From assembly GCA_000499405.2 (NCBI GenBank), contig HG738137.1:16541601-16605600 (forward strand): 64,000 nucleotides of DNA, in the 5' to 3' direction. A model generated the notes under the pieces. It was not told the origin of the DNA. It saw nothing but the letters and a program-made list of their open reading frames with translations, and made no database searches. Of the stretch, positions 12,026 through 24,865 are shown in pieces; position 1 is the first letter of the stretch, and each line of letters begins with the position of its first letter. This DNA is from Onchocerca volvulus. Lineage: Eukaryota; Nematoda; Chromadorea; Rhabditida; Onchocercidae. Both the position numbers and the translations under genes were made by a program.

Positions 12026-14221
12026 TGAATATCTAATATTTGACGAATTGGCGGCTCTTCTGCTGCATCAAAATCATGATTTTATTCTACTGTATATTTT
12101 TTGCAAAAGGCTATTAATGCTGTTAAAATTTTGCCAATTTAAGTAGTAAGAAATCTCTGTCATATTGGTTAAAAGAGACTTATTATGATCATGATACATT
12201 TTTAGACCATACCAATTTCTTGTTTATATTACGTTCACTTTTGGCTTCTCATTTTGTTAATTTTATGTTTTAATTTATTTTATAAACATCAAAGTATGAT
12301 AGTTTGAACTGTAGCTGCATATTTTATGTTTTTATATGTACGTTAAAGTAATTTTGAATATAAGTAAAGTTTGCTTTGTTGTTTGTCATTGTATTACTAC
12401 TTATTTGTCGAGTATATTTATCGATTTGAAAAAATGATCCTGATAAAGAATAGTTTTGGATTGAGCGACCATTAATGAAGAATTTGACAGAGAATTCATG
12501 TCATCATGATCGATTTTGTTTGCTAGGAGCTCACAGTGCCAGTGGTGGAAATATTCGTCTATCTATCCATTGATCAGACATTTTTTTCTTTAATGTACAT
12601 TTCAAAAATAATGCAAGCAAGCTAAAATAAGTTATTCAGTTCATATGAAAAGAGGAAGCGAAAATTATCAAAATAATAGTACAGAATTTCATATTTTGTG
12701 TCGAACTAATTGTCATTGAATTTTTTTTTTCTGGAGTGATTTTCTGGATTAAATTTTTTCATTGTTGTTAGTATTCAGTGTTTGTAACATATCTTCAAAT
12801 AATATTTGAAAAGAAAATATTTTTTAAAAAAACTGATTAATATGAAACTAATTTGGTTGTTTCTTCTGTTTTAGGGGCATATTTATTGCACAATCTAATT
12901 TGGAAGCAGAAGTATGTTATAGAAGAATTCTAATAATTTTCTCACCTATTGCCATATATATATATCTCTTGCCATATATTGCTTTTTTAACAAAAAGAAC
13001 AATTTTTAACTGAGACGCACCTTTCAATGTGTGATGTTAAGAAAAAAAAAAAGAAAAAGTAATGCAGATAATTTTTTTCTTTAAATGAAAAATTTGCCAT
13101 ATTAATCAATGCTAACTTTTTTCATTTCTTCAAAAGAATAATTCGAACTATTCATATAAATCAGATAAAGATGATGGTTTTATCAAGTTTTTGCTTTCTG
13201 TGAAGTAAACAAATGATAGAAGGAGTGATATAGAATGAATTGTACTGATGTTAAATTTGTGACTGAGAGTTTGAATCATGAAGAAATCTGGAATTTACGA
13301 TTATGCTGATTAAAATCAGTGAGAGAATGACAGGTGAAATGACATGTATAAATAATAAGGAAAGTCTAACAAATTTTAGCTGTTTAGCATTATAGGACAT
13401 TCTGGAAAAAGTACATCAAAAGTTTGATGAAAATTCACAGAAAAGATGTCTTAAGGTCCGTCGACATGCTATAGAATATTATTTTTGCCGTTGATCTTAT
13501 GGTAATTTCTACTATTGCATTTGTAGCAAATGAATTGAAATATTTGCAAATAACGAATAATGATCAATTTAATTATGATAAAGTATTTCAGCTTGAGAAA
13601 TCAGTTTATGAGAAATAATGCAATTTATGTTGATAATGTAAAAATAATGCAAAATATACAGTTGGTGAGCAATAATCAATTAGGATTTCAAGTTTTATCA
13701 TTGATTTATCATTAATGAAATAGAAATTCGTCCTTTATTTTCACTCTTACTTCATACTACTCCATTAATTCATTACAATAATTATGCAAAAATGATGATA
13801 TTCAGATGGAAAAAAATAATCTTTAAATGTTGCAATTGTGTCATCACAAAGCATTATTGTTCACAGAAGTTCTGAAGTCGGTTGATTCATTTTATTTCTT
13901 TTTGCTTCCAAAAAAATTCATCTAGACAACTTGGATATTATGTAGGAATGGTAACGATTGGTTAGTATCGAAATGTGGTGATGATGTGTGTTTCAGAAGA
14001 TTCAGAATTTCCGAAAATCAAAATCAAAGATAATTTAATTAGAAATATTTTTTGACGATTCAGGCTAGCATCCATCGGCAATACTATATATTCATTGATT
14101 TATTAATCATGGCAATTTTAGTTTATAAAAGAAAAGTTTTTATTATAATCCATTAAAGGTTTGGCTTTATACGGTTCAAGTTTCAAGGCTTCAGTTTGTA
14201 CCTTTCTATACTGTTTCTTAG
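12026..14221. other. Intergenic region, no gene seen
   Basis: Separates PTPA from the next plus-strand gene by 2.2 kb. It contains the PTPA 3' UTR and AT-rich DNA with poly-T runs. Short acceptor-like sites (for example at about 12870) lead only to open stretches of under 15 codons. Confidence 0.5.
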
Positions 14222-16293
14222 ATGACTGATAATAGCGCGACAAAAGTTCAAGTTGTACCACACGAACAATGCGTCACTATCGATAACCAAATGATGATTG
14301 AAAATCCAATAAAATCAGTAAGATCTAAGTAATAGGAGTATTTTTCATATTACTATGAATTTTGCATATGTTTTTTTTTTTTTTTTGGAATTCACGTAGC
14401 TCTCATCGCAAATTTTAATAAATAAACTTTTTTTTTTCTTAATTTTCAAACCATAGAAGTGACGTATTTCATAAGGTGGAAAAAAATTTGCAAAACGTCT
14501 GTTTTCCTATCGGGTAACACAGAGATTAAATGTTTCAACAAATTAAACGTTTTTAATATCTTTTGATTGAACAATTTTAGCTCGAATGAATGACATTTGC
14601 CCCTCAATCAGATATCCTAAAATTTTGGTAATTCGTTCATGACTTCGTTTTTCTTCACATCAATCTCTTTATCACCACTCTTTAAATCTTCTCTTTCATT
14701 GATAATATGATCCTCTTTTCATTGTTTAATTAAAAAATTGATAAAAAATAAGATCGACCAGAAATTCCATATAGATAGTGAGAAATTATATTTTTTTGCA
14801 TTTCAGATAAGAGGAAAATCGGAAACTGTACGAATAATTGATGAAAACTTTGAAGATAATTCCACAGAGGTAGATGAAACGGAAATGAACAAAATCAACG
14901 ATGATATGCTTAAAAAATTGTTATTGTGTGATAAAAATGAGCAGAAAAATGATACAAGTAAAATTGAAGGTCCGAATATCAATTAATTTCTGTTGTCAAA
15001 CTTAAAACCTAGCCCATCAATAAAATGAAATACGTTTTTTATTCTTAATATTTATTATATTTGAAGAAAATTGTATAGATTGAAAGAAAAAAATTCCAAT
15101 CTTAATTAATTAACGATTGCCAGAAAGTCCACCAAAAACATCAGAAGAACTTGAGGAAGAGGAATTACTTCGAGAGATTGCCAAGAAGCCTTTGGAATCG
15201 TTTAAAAATATGAAAGATATACCGGATGCTATAGCAAAAACTTATTATAAAGTGACAAAATTTATCATTATTTCATTCAATTAAATCATTTTTCTGAAAA
15301 TAAAAAAAAAAATTGAATTTCGCTAAATTTTTAAAACTTAATGAAGAATTTAAGTGATTTCAATAAAATATTTCTTTTTTTGCCTTCATTTAAAGACTTA
15401 AAAAATGCAGGATATTGTTCGTCGTTGGAAAGAATCAGAAGCACGCATCAAAGAAACTGAAAACCTTCTGTTGAGCGTAAAATACGAAGAACGTTCCTTA
15501 GAGGAGGATCGTCTAGAGATTCTTGGTGAATTGTTCGATAAAGCAAATCAGTCATTCGAAATTTATGAAGAGCACGAAGTGAGCCATATTTCAGGGAAAA
15601 TTTTATCAATTTACCGTTAAAATCAGTAGAAAAAGAAGAATTAGTAAAATTATACAATAAAATTGAAATGAAAGTTCCATTGGCAAAATTAGTTCTAAGC
15701 AAATTTTTTTTTTTTTTTCAAAATTTTTCTAAACAGAATTGGTCAGGAAATTTTAAACATCTCGTGCGCTGAATTTTCACTATTCGAATATCGCAAAAGA
15801 ACGGAAGATTTTGCAGAATCGTAAAGTTCCATATGGTCATCGAATTGTTCTTGAAGCACGATTGTTGATGGTTTTCAATAATGCAATCAATCTTATTTAT
15901 AAAATTATTGATGAATTTGATAAACTCAAAGATGATCAAATCGGTGTGAATGATGAAAGAGATGTAAGATTTTTTCTTGAATAAAAAATTGTGTCTGAAA
16001 TATTATAGCTTCATGAAAATGATAAATTAGATTTACATCATCAAGATTTAATAAGGATATCATTATGCATTAAATCTCTGGAAAAAGCTCATGATACCAT
16101 TAAACCGTTTCTCTTGTATCTGTCTGCCGATATGAAAATTTTAAATTTAAAATACTGTAATTTAAATAAAAAAAATTTCACATGGAGTAAGCGTATTTTT
16201 CAGCAACTTCGCTATGAAATTCGTTATTGTGATGCAGTTTATACGGAAGTTCATGAACGTTTCCTGAAATCCTATTTAGAAATGGAATGGTGA
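14222..16293 (+). CDS. Unrecognised helical/coiled-coil protein, 328 residues
   Basis: Six exons join in phase: 14222-14317, 14807-14969, 15124-15251, 15411-15578, 15817-15963 and 16009-16293. The model has 328 residues and ends with SYLEMEW. The ATG directly follows TTTCTTAG, a good cis or spliced-leader trans-splice acceptor. The N-terminal third is acidic and Glu/Asp-rich. From about residue 130 (DIVRRWKESEARIKETENLL) the protein is predicted by eye to be long amphipathic helix, followed by two further helical segments (VLEARLLMVFNNAINLIY and IRISLCIKSLEKAHDTIK). The arrangement is faintly like a BAG-domain co-chaperone, but no diagnostic motif is present and this is speculation. Between exons 4 and 5 an intron of 238 bases contains a further coding-like stretch in another frame (see findings). 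The exons look genuine; the function is unknown. Confidence 0.75.
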
Positions 16294-16680
16294 AATCATC
16301 GATGTAAAATTATCACATTTTATTTCAGAATAATTAAAAGAATTTTTTTTTTTTTTTTTAAATGGTGATCAAAATACTAAAAACATCATGAAATGAAATA
16401 TATTTGTAGAACAAAATGTTTGCGTTATTCACGATATCAATCAAATTTCGATTTATTTTGTTTTGAAATTTTGAGAAAAAAATTCGTTTTTTTTTTATTT
16501 CACAATTCGAAAAAACAATGCAAAAATGTAAACCAATTTCTAACGCAATCAATGATAATACCAATAACTTGCTTCCTAAATAGATTCCAAATTCAAAAAC
16601 TTCAGAGAAGTCCAACCTGAAAAAAATAAATGACCGTGAAGAAAGATAAGATAGAAAATTATTCATTGACCAGCTAAACC

Positions 16681-16800
16681 GGGCCAAACCGAGTATGGCC
16701 AATTCAGCTAGTCTATATAAATAAAAATACTATATTAATCTGGAAAATACTATATTTATCTTTCAATACTATATTAATCTGGAAAAGTCTGGATGATGAT
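16681..16800. mobile_element. Helitron-like 3' end abutting a 5' end
   Basis: At 16684-16711 the sequence GGCCA...TGGCC can form a short stem and is followed by AATTCAGCTAG, which resembles a Helitron 3' terminus (hairpin, then CTRR). The next base starts TCTATATAAATAAAAAT (16712-16728), the same start as other copies in the window. After this comes a short tandem repeat with AATACTATATTAATCTGGAA. Confidence 0.45.
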
Positions 16801-19707
16801 CTATACATTAAAACAATTTGTTAAACTTTCAAAAATTGACGAATTGGGATTGATAAAAGAATATGTAAACTGTTTTCACTAGCGGTGAATTGTTTAGTGA
16901 AGGATGAAAGGATGATTTCAAAAAGGTTAAAAAGATGGAAAATGCCAGGACTAGAGAAAAATGAATGAAAGCGTGAATCCTAAGAAACAATTCAGTTCAA
17001 TTTCAAGAAACATGTCACTCTGTCCAATTTTAAGTGACATGATATAATTGATTCAACTTCAGGAAACTTGCTAACAATTGAATTAACTGCAGGAAAACTC
17101 GTAAACATATTTCATAAAACACTGCACCAAAGTTTATTTTTATTTTTATTTTTAGGAAAAGTATAGAATAAAATGAATTTCTAAATTTGCATCATTCTTC
17201 CTTGTTCTCATTTCATATAAAACACATTTTTATATCGGCACTTGTCTTCTGAAAAAAAAAACTTGATGATACCAGCTGTAGCAAAAGCAATTAAATTGGA
17301 AACTTCCTATTCTCGAATTTTAACATGCCGTAATTCCCAAATCTCTAATCAATAATACGAGCAAGTCATACTGATTAGATGATGATTTGACTTTACAAAA
17401 AAATTCACCCCATACCGGACTTCATCTGTTTTCGGAAAAAGCTTGGGATAAAATATAGAAACCAATGTTAACACATTTCATTCCGTGCTATCACTTATTC
17501 CTTAACTGTTAATCGATCAGCTAATAATTTATTGCTTGTTTTCGATATTCCTTCATATCTCTATTTTGATTGATTTTTAGTTTTTAAGAATTGAAAAGCA
17601 TTTATGATTTATTTTTAGAACGTTGTGCATACCAAATATTTTCATCGTTTTCATTTCCTTTGGAATAATTCATAATAAATGATTGTAATACTCAAATAGT
17701 TGCATTTCATTTTCATTTCAGCAGAAAACAAAAAACGAAAAAAATTTGCTAATCATAAATTTTACAAACAAATTTAATGTTTAATAAGTGATTAATCGGT
17801 AATTAAGTGTCTATTAATAATCGACTGAAAGAAATAGAAGACTGTTTTACTTCAAATGCTACCACTTTGCTTCCAAGCTAAATACTTTAAGATTGCATTT
17901 CTTTTCAATGTGTTTGTTTCTTTTGACATCGTTGAAGTATTAACCTATGTTCGAGTAATCCCTAATTTTTTTTCTGAATCGCTCCATCAGATTCGTCTTC
18001 TTGATCCTTATCTTAGAATCTTTTTCTGAATCCTATCCCAAATTCCTCTTCTGATCCCTATTTTGGAAATTTCTTTTCTTGAACCCTTTTTTAGTTTCCT
18101 CTTCTAAATTAAACAATGCCATTTTTATCACATGCTCTTTTTTAAGGATAGAACTAAAATCGTTAATCCTAATTTCGAATTATTTTCTTCTGTAATTTTG
18201 ATGGCATCTCTTACATCGTTCGTTTTTTTGTATAATGTAATAATATAATAAGTAATAACTTGAATATGATAACAATCAGTATTTTCCGTTTCATCACTAC
18301 CAAAATCATCTTCTATTTTTCTAATTTATGATCAACAAATCGTACAACATCATTGTTAAATCAACTGCTATTACTATGCAAAAATAATTTTTACAGAAAA
18401 AATAGGGACAGATATTTCATGAGTATAAATTTCCCTTAATAAAGCAATAATAATTCTTGCACATTTATTTCTAATTTTATAATTAATCATTTCCCTTTCT
18501 AATAAAAATAAAAAAAAATCTTTCCATGTTTATTTTAATACAGCACTTTAAAAAAATTAGGGAACGAAATGAGATAGTGTGTTTGAGGTTGTATCTCATT
18601 GAATTAAATAGATATGATTATTTTTTTCTCCCAACTTATGCACTCTTTATCTCATTCTATTTTATTTAAATTCTATAAAATTTTTTTTATTTCAATTTTT
18701 TCAGCACTTATACTGCCTATTTTTAAGCATAAAATTTTTGGAGCAATATAATTTGCATTTATAATTTTTTTTTTGGGATTAAACAAACACGTTATCATTG
18801 TTAGCTGATGCAATTTTATTAGCCAATTTTTTTCAAATTAAATGATAAACATTTACAAAGACAGGCAACAGAGCCAAAAACGATTAAACAACAAAATGCT
18901 TAAGAGAAATTATGCTATAATTGATTAAAATTTGATCAGGGAATTTGAATATTTAACAGATTTTATGCATTTTCCTGAAAAATGATATTCATATTTAGTT
19001 AATCCCATATTATAGCATTAACATAATAATATAGATATTTAAAAATCATAAGGCTCAAGAATGTGAATTCGAATTGTTTCTTGAAAAAATTAGGAAACTA
19101 GAAATTTCTAACTTTTTTTTGCCGCAAATATCCATTTGAAATTATCGTCTGTTGGAAGTATTCCTATTGCTATTCTTCAACAAAATTAAATTACTTCCAA
19201 CATCTTTAAAATATCTAATTTTTCTCTTTTCCTCATTCATCCTTATTACCGCTTCATTTTGCTGTCCTTTTTATGACTGGATGAAAAAAAAAAAGTTGTT
19301 CCTGTGGGAATCTCATACCTCTCTCTCTCCCACTGACTGTCTTCGACGTTCATTTACATTAATAGATACATAAATTTCCTCTAGAAACAGGCAACGCAAA
19401 TCTTCCAATAAAAAGAAACTTAAAATGATTACTTTTTTCCATTTTTTAAAACTAAAATGCTTAAATGACAAAAAAATAAAAAATCCACTCTATGAAAATT
19501 TCATTTGCATGAAAAAATACATTATTTTCTCATTTCCTGTCGAGTGAAATGGATGAGAAGAAATGCAGTCATCATTCAAGTGTACAGTTGAATTTCACAT
19601 CCAACCAGGAATAATTGTTTTCCCAGAACATTCAAATACTTATACTATTTCAAGTATATTGCTTGATATTTTCAATTTTAATTCGCGCATATCAATATTT
19701 TAAAAAA

Positions 19708-20275
19708 ATGTAAATGTTCATTGTAGCTTTTGATACAGTGTTTCAAATTCTTCACCGCTTGATTTAAAATTTTGACACAACGTTGCATTCGAATAGGCGC
19801 GTGTTTCAATACAGATATACCTACTTTCTTTTTTATCTATCCATAAGCATAAATATATTTACTGCCAAAACGCCGTAAGAATAAACATATTTCCCGCCAA
19901 AACGCCCAAAGTGAGGTCAACCAATCATTGATTTACTACTAGATAATAATCAACAAATAATCTATATAAATAAAAGTGTAAACAATCTATATATATAAAT
20001 AAAAAATTTTGTGGCTTTTGACACAGTGTTTCATCTTCCTCACCGATTGCTTTGAAATTTTGAAACAGCATTGCATTCGAATAGACGCGTGTTTTTATAC
20101 CTACTTTTTTTTGCTGTCACAAGTGTGACAGATAAGAGTTAGTGAGCGAAATTTTTATTTATATAGATAACTGAATGGCCACGCATGTCACAGGTGAACA
20201 AGTAAAAGTAAATGAGCAATACTTTTATTTATATGGACTAGCTGGATGACATGCTTTGCATGTCGAGTAAAGTTA
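19708..20275. mobile_element. Two diverged copies of the Helitron-like short element
   Basis: Both copies contain the family core: the CAGTGTTTC motif, CACCG, AAATTTTGA, and TTGCATTCGAATAG followed by CGCGTGTTT. The first copy runs from about 19708. The second starts A|TCTATATAAATAAAAGTG at 19961, with another start-like TCTATATATATAAATAAA at 19986. The second ends near a perfect stem GACATGC-TTT-GCATGTC (20248-20264). No transposase frame is present, so these are non-autonomous. Confidence 0.55.
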
Positions 20276-21159
20276 TATATAATATTAGTTTTGTTAGATA
20301 TTATTCTAATTCTTTGACAAATGTGTCATATAAATGTTGTTATATCTTTTAAATTTTACCTAAGCAAATTAATTAAATTCAATGTATTGTTTTCATCTCG
20401 CATTATTTTCTTTTCATTTATGATTTATAAATTTTTTTTTTTTTTCGCAAATGATGAATTATCTGCCAGTTTGATAAATGAATGAATTAAAAGGGAGTGC
20501 TCAATGAATAGCCACTATGAACTTTTGTTTTTTTTTTTCTGTTTTTTTTTTGCGTGATCTTTCATCATTATTACTGCTAAAAAATTAATGAAAAACATCA
20601 CTATTACTGCTAAATAAAATTAATAAATAACAGACAATTCCTTTAACTAACAGACATTCGCACGTTTTCATGAATTTTGCAATTCTTGACTTCCGGTATT
20701 TTTTCCAGAAAATATTCTTTGAAGTTACATAAAAAAGTATTCATGCTCTCTTAAAAGAATTCAAATATCTTTTTTCTTCCTTTTTTTTTTTTTTTTTAAA
20801 TTTGATTTTTAAGAACAAATAGAGCCATAAGAATCAAAAAAAAAAAAAAAATCTGAAAAGCATAATAGCCTAAACATGATGAATAAATTTTCATCAAATG
20901 ATTATATTACAGTCAAAAGAAATAGTATTTTGAATCATGGATATTTCAAGCAGTAAATAATTTTTATGCTTTCCAGCAGTAAACAATTTTTTATTGAGCA
21001 ATCATTAATGCCACGCTTGAAATAACAAACTTTTTGTGTTTCATTAGCAAAGGAAATAACCTAATTTGAGTTTCCAGAAATTTAATTAACAATTTGCTAT
21101 TGATCAAGAATAGTTATATTCAAATGCATTTTCATCTAACATTTTATTGCTTCTTTCAG

Positions 21160-21447
21160 TAGCCATCATTACTTTTGGTCTTTCTCCATCTATGACAATG
21201 CTGGTGGATGATTCGAATCGCTTGATCTTAGTTGGTTACGTATGTGATAACAATGTCTTCTTGAAGTTCCATTGATTATTATCAGTCAATTCAATGTAAA
21301 AAATATTTGATGGAAAAATCATATTACAAATATATGCCATTTTTATTATATTTTCATTTCGTTGTTCAGGAATTACCAGCAAATGAGAAAGATTGTGGAG
21401 CAGCTGAACAGTTGAACAGTTGCTATACTATAATTTTAAAAAAACAG
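21160..21447 (+). CDS. Two exons of an unrecognised gene
   Basis: Exon 21160-21239 follows TTCTTTCAG and ends before GTATGT. It contains an in-frame ATG at 21192 (MTMLVDDSNRLILVGY). It joins in phase 0 to 21370-21447, flanked by GTTCAG and GTAGAA, which encodes ELPANEKDCGAAEQLNSCY and a Lys-rich end. Composition is clearly protein-like and two Cys residues are present. If the open frame is extended upstream of the ATG it adds VAIITFGLSPS, a hydrophobic start. I recognise no family. The downstream continuation is unclear; exons at 24126-24492 could belong to the same gene but need at least one intermediate exon to match phase. Confidence 0.55.
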
Positions 21448-21556
21448 GTAGAACAATAAACACTTCAAATTGGTGAAATCACCAAAGAATTTCGAATCAG
21501 TCTTGCCCTTCCATTACTTCAAATAATTCATTTCCTAAAGCTTAAAGTATTTTTCT

Positions 21557-21855
21557 ATCTCGAAAGCACCATTAATTCAATAGACAAGCTAATTAACTTT
21601 ATAACTAGTCAAGCAGTTTCCTGCTAACTTTACATCTCATTATTACTGATTATTTATTATGCATCATCGTTTCCTGCACTATTTCAATTCAAAATCCGTG
21701 AGATGAAAATTTCAAATAGGTTTTTTTCAAATTTTACAAATATTTGTGTTATTTTGCTCTCTTAAAGCATCGTTAATTTGATACACAAGCCAGTTAACTT
21801 TATAATTAATCGAGCAGTTTCCTGGCAACCTTATTATTTCAAAGAATGATCCAAT
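21557..21855. repeat. Diverged local duplication, copies about 206 bp apart
   Basis: The segments around 21557-21650 and 21763-21855 share TTAACTTTATAA and GAGCAGTTTCCTG/CAAGCAGTTTCCTG in the same order, with the words CACC/CATCGTTAAT and ACAAGC before them. They appear to be an old tandem duplication in non-coding DNA, possibly an intron of the unknown gene. Confidence 0.6.
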
Positions 21856-22457
21856 TTTTAAGTTTAACGTGTTCTATTTGAAATAATTAAAATTTTTTCA
21901 TTATCTACATGAATGCATGTAATTACTTCATCATTAATTGATTTAAACTAGTTTAAAATAGATAAGTTTTTAATAGTAAATAAAATAAGACTAAAAATGA
22001 TAAGATAACGGAAACAAATGAGAGGGATTGTTTTAAAAATTACAGGAAAAATTCGTTGTTATTTGTCTTTAAAAAAAAGATTTGAATTGTTTTGAAATGC
22101 ATTAAGATTAGCATTGATTTTTTTCACATATTTATTACTACATAGTATTTTTCAAGGAATTTCGGTAGATAAATTCATTCGTGAAATTCTTCGTTTGGCC
22201 AAGTCTAGAAGCTTTTTAAAGTTAAAAATTTCTGCTCAAATTATTTTACTCTTAAAAAATAGACTATGTTGATCATTTTTATTTCTTTTTTTTTTTTTTT
22301 TGCTTCTTTAATAATTTCAAACTTAATTCCTTATGGTCAAATTGATAATTTGGAATGATTTTACTGAGCATTTTTTAAATTTTGCTGAAATTTTGCTCAT
22401 GAGTTCATAATACATTCAAAAATTAATACTTGAGGAAAATTTTTATAAAAGGCCTCG

Positions 22458-22583
22458 TAGGATATGTAACGTCTTTTCGTCTTTTATAATGACGAACGAC
22501 TTTACGTCAAATCCGTCAAATACCATATCAAGCGAAAGATGAAGTCACCAGAAATGAATTATGCATTTCACGTTACATACCTA
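22458..22583. repeat. Imperfect inverted repeat about 125 bp long
   Basis: TAGGATATGTAACGT at 22458-22472 is the near reverse complement of ACGTTACATACCTA at 22570-22583. The interior is richer in CG steps than the surroundings (ACGACTTTACGTC, CGTCTTTTCGTC). This could be a decayed terminal-inverted-repeat element; no target duplication is obvious. Confidence 0.4.
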
Positions 22584-24125
22584 CTACCTACATAATATCT
22601 CTCTTTACGTACTCATCGGATACGTTTCTAAGGTATTTTTCTTGCTTGTTTGTTAAATTTAAAAGTCAAAAATGGAGTATTAAGCATGACTGAAAGTTAT
22701 AGGCAACAAAACTTGCAACTTTATAAATATTATGCTGTAACTTCATCGAATAATTGAATATAAAAAAAAAAAAAATAGGCAAATAAATGAGTTAAAAATT
22801 GGTAAATTTTCTGTATATCATGAAATTTCTTAAGAGTGTAAAAATATGTCTGTGATCGAAAATTAATTTTTTAAATTCTTTCAGATTATCTTAACACAAA
22901 CAAAAATCTATAAGAAAAGGAAGAAATTTTGAAATGACCGTAAGTTAAGTGCTGGAGCAAAGTTCTAAAAGATTGATAAAACATAAGTGATCAAAAAGTG
23001 ATTAATATTGCAATTCAATCAGCGATATTTTACAGATCATGAATTGGAACATATCAATTATAGTAGCATTTCCGCCTAACATATAAACTTTCTTTTTTCC
23101 CGATATACTATCTGCTGCAAGTTTTGAAACGTTTCTATTAAGTTATTCCAGATCTCATTAATTTTCAAAAAGGGCAATCAATTTTAGAAAACGGCCAAAA
23201 AGAAAATAAAAAATACAACTAATTTAATATTAATTTTAATTATGGAACGATATCACCGATTCAAACATATATTAGCGCCGGCTTACAATTTTTCCCTTCA
23301 TTCACTGCTGAACATTGGACAGAAATTAGAAATTTCAAATTTATTTACTTTTTTTCTTGAAATGAAAACTTTCCCTCGCGGTAAACTATCTTCTTTATGA
23401 TATATTTGAACAAAAAATTTCCATAGGATATAAAAATATTTTCCTTGCAAAATATGTCAACTAATTCTAATTTAAAATATGTCAGTTAAGTCAACTAATT
23501 GCTAATTCTCATCGTAATATTGTGACTATAAATCACTGTTACAGTGTAATCATTATTATCATATTAACAGTGATTATACAATCTTAATATGTCGATTAAA
23601 TATTGTCGAACTAGTGTTTGTTAAATCTTGAAAATTTCAGTCTCTTCGATCAATTTAAGTTAAAAATGGAAATCAGTAAGAAATAGTTGTACAATCATTG
23701 GGAAATAATGTATGCACATATTTACATTTCAAATCGATGATTAAGAATTTTTCCTTAATTAGGGATTAAGGATTAAGGATTCATTAAGGATTTTTCAGTC
23801 ATCAATTTCAGTTGCACATCCATGTGATAAGTTGAGGCTGATTTTGTGGATTTTACCGACATATTGATGATAATGAACATATTTCCTAATTAGAAATGCA
23901 TTTAATGAATTCTTTCGACTTTTGTGTTAAATTATTTCCGCACAGCCAATGCTATAATTATTTGCTACAAAATGGGTGAACCATATATTTTTCAGTATTC
24001 CATTGGAAAAAGAAATTAATTGGATAATTTTCAATATTTAACTATTTCGATTGGCAATACAGAAGGAAAAAATTTGTTCCAAGTAATTTCTATTCGGATT
24101 CGAATCTATCATAGCAAATAGAATA

Positions 24126-24492
24126 ATGTATTCCGGAAATGCTAAATATGGCCAAATTGGACGATATCATCAAGTTCAATCTTATCGATGTAAATTAACG
24201 ATTGATCCAGTACAACAATTGCCGGATAGAATTGGTGCACATATCCTTCTACAACTTTCTTTTAAACAACGAACAAGATAAGTCATTTCAGATTACAGTA
24301 TTATTCGGCTTTTATCTTGTTTGTACGATATGTCCTAATAGAAGTTGTAAGCAACAATGATAGAAATTGATTATCACAATGTTACTGTAGTTACCAATAG
24401 ATGATCAAGAATTTGAAGCATATTCCACTTATGAGAAGAAAGGTGATAAGATAAGATTCGATGATAGAGATTTTCTAAGTCATCTTGCATGA
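24126..24492 (+). CDS. Terminal exons of an unrecognised gene
   Basis: Exon 24126-24234 begins at an ATG and reads MYSGNAKYGQIGRYHQVQSY, then CKLTIDPVQQLPDRI, ending at a G|GTGCAC donor. It joins in phase to 24401-24492 after the acceptor CCAATAG and continues DDQEFEAYSTYEKKGDKIRF to a TGA. The two-exon join gives 66 residues, rich in polar and acidic residues. The frame may extend upstream of the ATG to a CATAG acceptor at 24114. I recognise no domain. It may be the 3' end of the gene whose exons lie at 21160-21447, or a small gene of its own. Confidence 0.45.
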
Positions 24493-24689
24493 ACTGGAAA
24501 TTTGACAAGTTTGAATCGACAAGTAGAAATCCTCATCTTTACTTCTCTCTGCTTTTCACTTTTATTATTGACATGTTTTCGTTTCTCTTTTTTGGCTTTT
24601 TCTTTTCCTTAAATTTTGAAGTTTTATTACTTCTTTTTCAATTAGCCCTGAATTCATAACTGAAACTCATGACAGATAAATATCAAAAT

Positions 24690-24865
24690 ATCAAAATTCA
24701 ACTACTGCAATTATCAAAATATCAAAATTCAACTACTGCAAGTCATTTGCAAAATTCAACTACTGCAATTCTTTTATTGGTATACTTCATTACAATATTC
24801 ATAAGTAGATTGATTGTTCATTTGTATTTTATTCATAAGTAGATTGATTGTTCATTTGTATTTTG
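24690..24865. repeat. Two short tandem duplications
   Basis: ATCAAAATATCAAAATTCAA with CTACTGCA occurs twice in tandem, then a third shorter copy follows. Immediately after, TTCATAAGTAGATTGATTGT with TCATTTGTATTTT is repeated in tandem at about 24798-24864. Both are simple direct repeats of 30-37 bases in intergenic DNA. Confidence 0.8.

Larger units (their letters stand above)
16294..21159. other. Gene-free region with Helitron-like elements
   Basis: No exon of coding quality is visible. The region contains a Helitron-like 3'/5' junction near 16680-16730 and two related copies at about 19708-20275. The rest is AT-rich with many homopolymers. Open frames such as 19152-19373 (+) have a Leu/Phe/Lys/Ser composition typical of chance frames here. 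Confidence 0.55.
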
